A stretch of DNA of 64,000 nucleotides from Gammaproteobacteria bacterium. GTDB taxonomy: Bacteria; Pseudomonadota; Gammaproteobacteria; Pseudomonadales; Pseudohongiellaceae. Below are positions 62,196 through 64,000 of the stretch, piece by piece. The notes below the pieces were generated by a model that was not told the DNA's origin, did no database searches, and saw only the letters and a program-made list of their open reading frames with translations. The translations under genes and the position numbers were made by a program. Location of the stretch: positions 1 to 64,000 of the forward strand of contig JAHEGE010000003.1 in NCBI GenBank assembly GCA_024639905.1, written 5' to 3'. Numbering within the stretch: position 1 is the stretch's first letter; every line of letters starts with the position of its first letter.

Positions 62196-63455
62196 TTACT
62201 TACGCTTCATCGAATTGAAGAATTCTTCGTTGGTCTTCGTGTCTTTGAGCTTATCGAGAATGAACTCGGTTGCCTGCACGTCTTCCATCGAGGTGAGCAG
62301 CTTGCGCAGAATCCACATGCGTTGCAGTTCTTCCTCTGTCGTAATGAGTTCTTCGCGGCGCGTGCCGGAGCGGCGCACGTTGATCGCAGGATAGACGCGC
62401 TTCTCGGCGATCTTGCGGTCGAGCTGAAGCTCCATATTGCCGGTGCCTTTGAATTCTTCGTAGATCACCTCGTCCATCTTTGAGCCGGTTTCGACCAGCG
62501 CGGTCGCGATAATCGTCAGGCTGCCGCCTTCTTCGAGATTACGCGCGGCGCCAAAGAAGCGCTTAGGGCGCTCTAACGCGTGGGCATCTACACCACCGGT
62601 GAGTACTTTGCCCGAGCTTGGGATGATGGTGTTATAGGCGCGGGCGAGGCGGGTAATCGAGTCGAGCAGGATCACCACGTCTTCTTTGTGTTCGACCAGG
62701 CGCTTGGCCTTTTCGATCACCATTTCGGCGACCTGTACGTGGCGCGCGGGCGGCTCGTCGAAGGTGCTCGCGACTACCTCGCCGCGCACCGAGCGCTGCA
62801 TCTCTGTCACTTCTTCCGGACGTTCATCAATCAGCAACACGATGAGGCGGCACTCGGGATTATTGCGCGTAATCGACTGCGCGATGTTCTGCAGGATAAG
62901 CGTCTTACCCGCCTTAGGAGGAGACACGATGAGCCCGCGTTGACCCTTGCCGATGGGCGCAACGAGATCGATGACGCGAGCGCTGAGGTCTTCGGTGCTG
63001 CCGTTTCCAACCTGAAGGATGAGGCGGTCCTGTGGGAACAGGGGCGTGAGATTTTCGAATAGGATCTTGTTCTTGGAATTTTCGGAACTCGAGAAATTAA
63101 TCTCGTGCACTTTCAATAGTGCGAAATAACGCTCGCCGTCTTTCGGCGGACGAATCTTGCCAGCAACCGTGTCGCCTGTGCGCAGGTTGAATCGGCGAAT
63201 CTGGCTCGGCGACACGTAAATGTCATCGGGGCCCGCGAGGTAAGAAGAGTCGGCGGAACGCAGGAAGCCGAAGCCGTCTTGGAGTATCTCAAGGACACCA
63301 TCGCCGGAGATGTCTTCTCCGTTTTTTGCGTGCTTCTTCAGTATCGCAAAGATGATGTCTTGCTTGCGCGTGCGCGAGACGTTCTCCAGGCCCATGTCAT
63401 GAGCGGTTTGAACGAGGTCGGCGACGGGCTGCTGCTTGAGTTCGGTTAAATTCAT
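62196..63455 (-). CDS. rho: Transcription termination factor Rho
   Basis: The 419-residue RNA-dependent helicase hexamer starts [15 protein letters not shown]. It has the RNA-binding cold-shock-like domain ([25 protein letters not shown]), Walker A in VSPPKAGKT, Walker B with [16 protein letters not shown], the Q-loop and the R-loop (GSGTGKMD-type [12 protein letters not shown]). Length equals E. coli Rho. It is in the usual trxA-rho order. A 399-bp leader separates it from trxA, consistent with the autoregulatory attenuation known for rho. Confidence 0.97.
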   Translation of the reverse strand: MNLTELKQQPVADLVQTAHDMGLENVSRTRKQDIIFAILKKHAKNGEDISGDGVLEILQDGFGFLRSADSSYLAGPDDIYVSPSQIRRFNLRTGDTVAGKIRPPKDGERYFALLKVHEINFSSSENSKNKILFENLTPLFPQDRLILQVGNGSTEDLSARVIDLVAPIGKGQRGLIVSPPKAGKTLILQNIAQSITRNNPECRLIVLLIDERPEEVTEMQRSVRGEVVASTFDEPPARHVQVAEMVIEKAKRLVEHKEDVVILLDSITRLARAYNTIIPSSGKVLTGGVDAHALERPKRFFGAARNLEEGGSLTIIATALVETGSKMDEVIYEEFKGTGNMELQLDRKIAEKRVYPAINVRRSGTRREELITTEEELQRMWILRKLLTSMEDVQATEFILDKLKDTKTNEEFFNSMKRK

Positions 63456-63854
63456 TAGGGAGGGCTTCTTTGGTTAGTTCGATTCGTCGCTTGGGATTCG
63501 GATAGGAACCGCTGGAAGCGCGAAGGGAGTGTGCTTAAAGGAAGTGTGTTTATTAAGTTGGTTTAGGTGTCTCGAGCAGCCTTCGTCGGTGTCGCGGCTG
63601 CACTAAGCTGTGCGTTGCGAGTAGGGCGAGTTGCTCAAATCAAAATAACAGAGGGTTTTCGACTTCTTGCATCCAGGGCGGACTAGCTTGGTAATTCTGG
63701 TTTCGGCTCTAGAGGCGACTAACAGCTTACATCGGTCTGCCTGATCGGAACTTTAATACGCGCACTGGCGCTTAGAGTTGGGAGTAGGCTGAGGGGGGTA
63801 AAGCTGCGACTGTTTGAGGGCGTTTTAGCCTCAAACAGCCGCATTAAACGCAAT
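63456..63854 (-). other. 399-bp trxA-rho intergenic region (rho leader)
   Basis: No gene is visible. It contains the trxA terminator hairpin (63806-63842) and, nearer rho, an inverted repeat GCAGCC-N14-GGCTGC (63576-63601). I could not place a confident promoter. Rho in E. coli is autoregulated by termination in a leader of similar size, and the C-rich unstructured stretches on the reverse strand are compatible with rut sites, which I infer rather than see. Confidence 0.5.
63806..63842 (-). terminator. Hairpin downstream of trxA
   Basis: CTGTTTGAGG (63810-63819) pairs perfectly with CCTCAAACAG (63829-63838) around a 9-base loop; after an A/C mismatch three more G-C pairs extend the stem. It lies 12 bp past the trxA stop. 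The following bases in the trxA direction (AGCTTTACC) make only a weak U-tract. Confidence 0.6.
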
Positions 63855-64000
63855 TTAGATTACGCTGTCAATAAAGGCGGCGAGCTGTGATTTCGATAGG
63901 GCGCCGACTTTTGTGCCTGCCACTTCGCCGTTATTGAAGATAAGCAGCGACGGGATGCCGCGCACGCCGTATTTGGGCGCGGTGGCAGTGTTGGCATCGA
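63855..64000 (-). CDS. trxA: Thioredoxin (C-terminal part; cut by window edge)
   Basis: The reverse strand encodes the last 48 residues of thioredoxin 1: [21 protein letters not shown] with the cis-proline loop (GIPSLL) that faces the active site, [18 protein letters not shown] and the C-terminal helix LAAFIDSVI. The CGPC active site lies beyond the window. It is the general disulfide reductant of the cytoplasm. Position upstream of rho is the standard gammaproteobacterial order. Confidence 0.93.
   Translation of the reverse strand, partial: DANTATAPKYGVRGIPSLLIFNNGEVAGTKVGALSKSQLAAFIDSVI

Overview
The window is a gene-dense stretch of a gammaproteobacterial chromosome, about 57-60% G+C by eye. 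It has no rRNA, tRNA, CRISPR array or insertion sequence that I can see. Gene content and order point to a Pseudomonas-like or Cellvibrionales-like gammaproteobacterium. The evidence is the blocks HAD-rppH-ptsP-NRDE-lgt-thyA-folA, hemW-rdgB-metW-metX-yggU-yggT-proC-yggS diverging from pilT, ruvX-tonB-gshB, lptM-lysA-dapF-DUF484, argH diverging from hemC-hemD-hemX-hemY, and trxA-rho. These match known Pseudomonas neighbourhoods but are rearranged relative to each other, with some usual members (pilU, yqgE, xerC) missing from their expected slots.

Layout. 1-5.8 kb: a truncated XRE regulator, a 438-bp gap holding strong hairpins and paired dyads, a SlyD-like prolyl isomerase, a Tat-exported molybdenum enzyme of the sulfite oxidase family, DNA polymerase II and a GcvR-like ACT protein. 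5.8-13.3 kb: HAD phosphatase, RppH, PtsP, a PaiB-like protein, an NRDE protein, Lgt, ThyA and FolA. 13.3-21 kb: ArgA, then a long leftward operon ending in hemW. 21-24.5 kb: PilT, RuvX, TonB-like protein, GshB. 24.7-31.3 kb: an accessory glycosyltransferase block with an unknown membrane protein, two GT2 enzymes and a 1385-residue multidomain glycosyltransferase. 31.3-34.4 kb: DUF484, DapF, LysA and the tiny lipoprotein gene lptM. 34.6-38.3 kb: a GldA/GldF/GldG-type ABC system. 38.3-40.4 kb: a two-component system.

40.4-52.4 kb is largely envelope and LPS: a YheS-type ABC-F protein, MsbA, two LPS glycosyltransferases, a PmrAB-like two-component system, DgkA, a PAP2 phosphatase, EptA and an LpxL-type acyltransferase. 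The promoters of the PmrA-like regulator and of eptA share a nearly identical operator around CTTAAG with the same spacing to the -10. I read this as a local lipid A modification regulon, with DgkA placed to recycle the diacylglycerol that EptA releases. 52.5-64 kb: a Deg-type protease, a HigBA toxin-antitoxin pair, ArgH, the heme operon, UbiD, Rho with a clear intrinsic terminator, and the 3' end of thioredoxin.

Structural themes: five of ten convergent gene pairs overlap by exactly 4 bp through complementary stop codons, and several genes carry 12-18 bp in-frame tandem duplications. Functions are assigned by motif and family recognition only; no database search was run.
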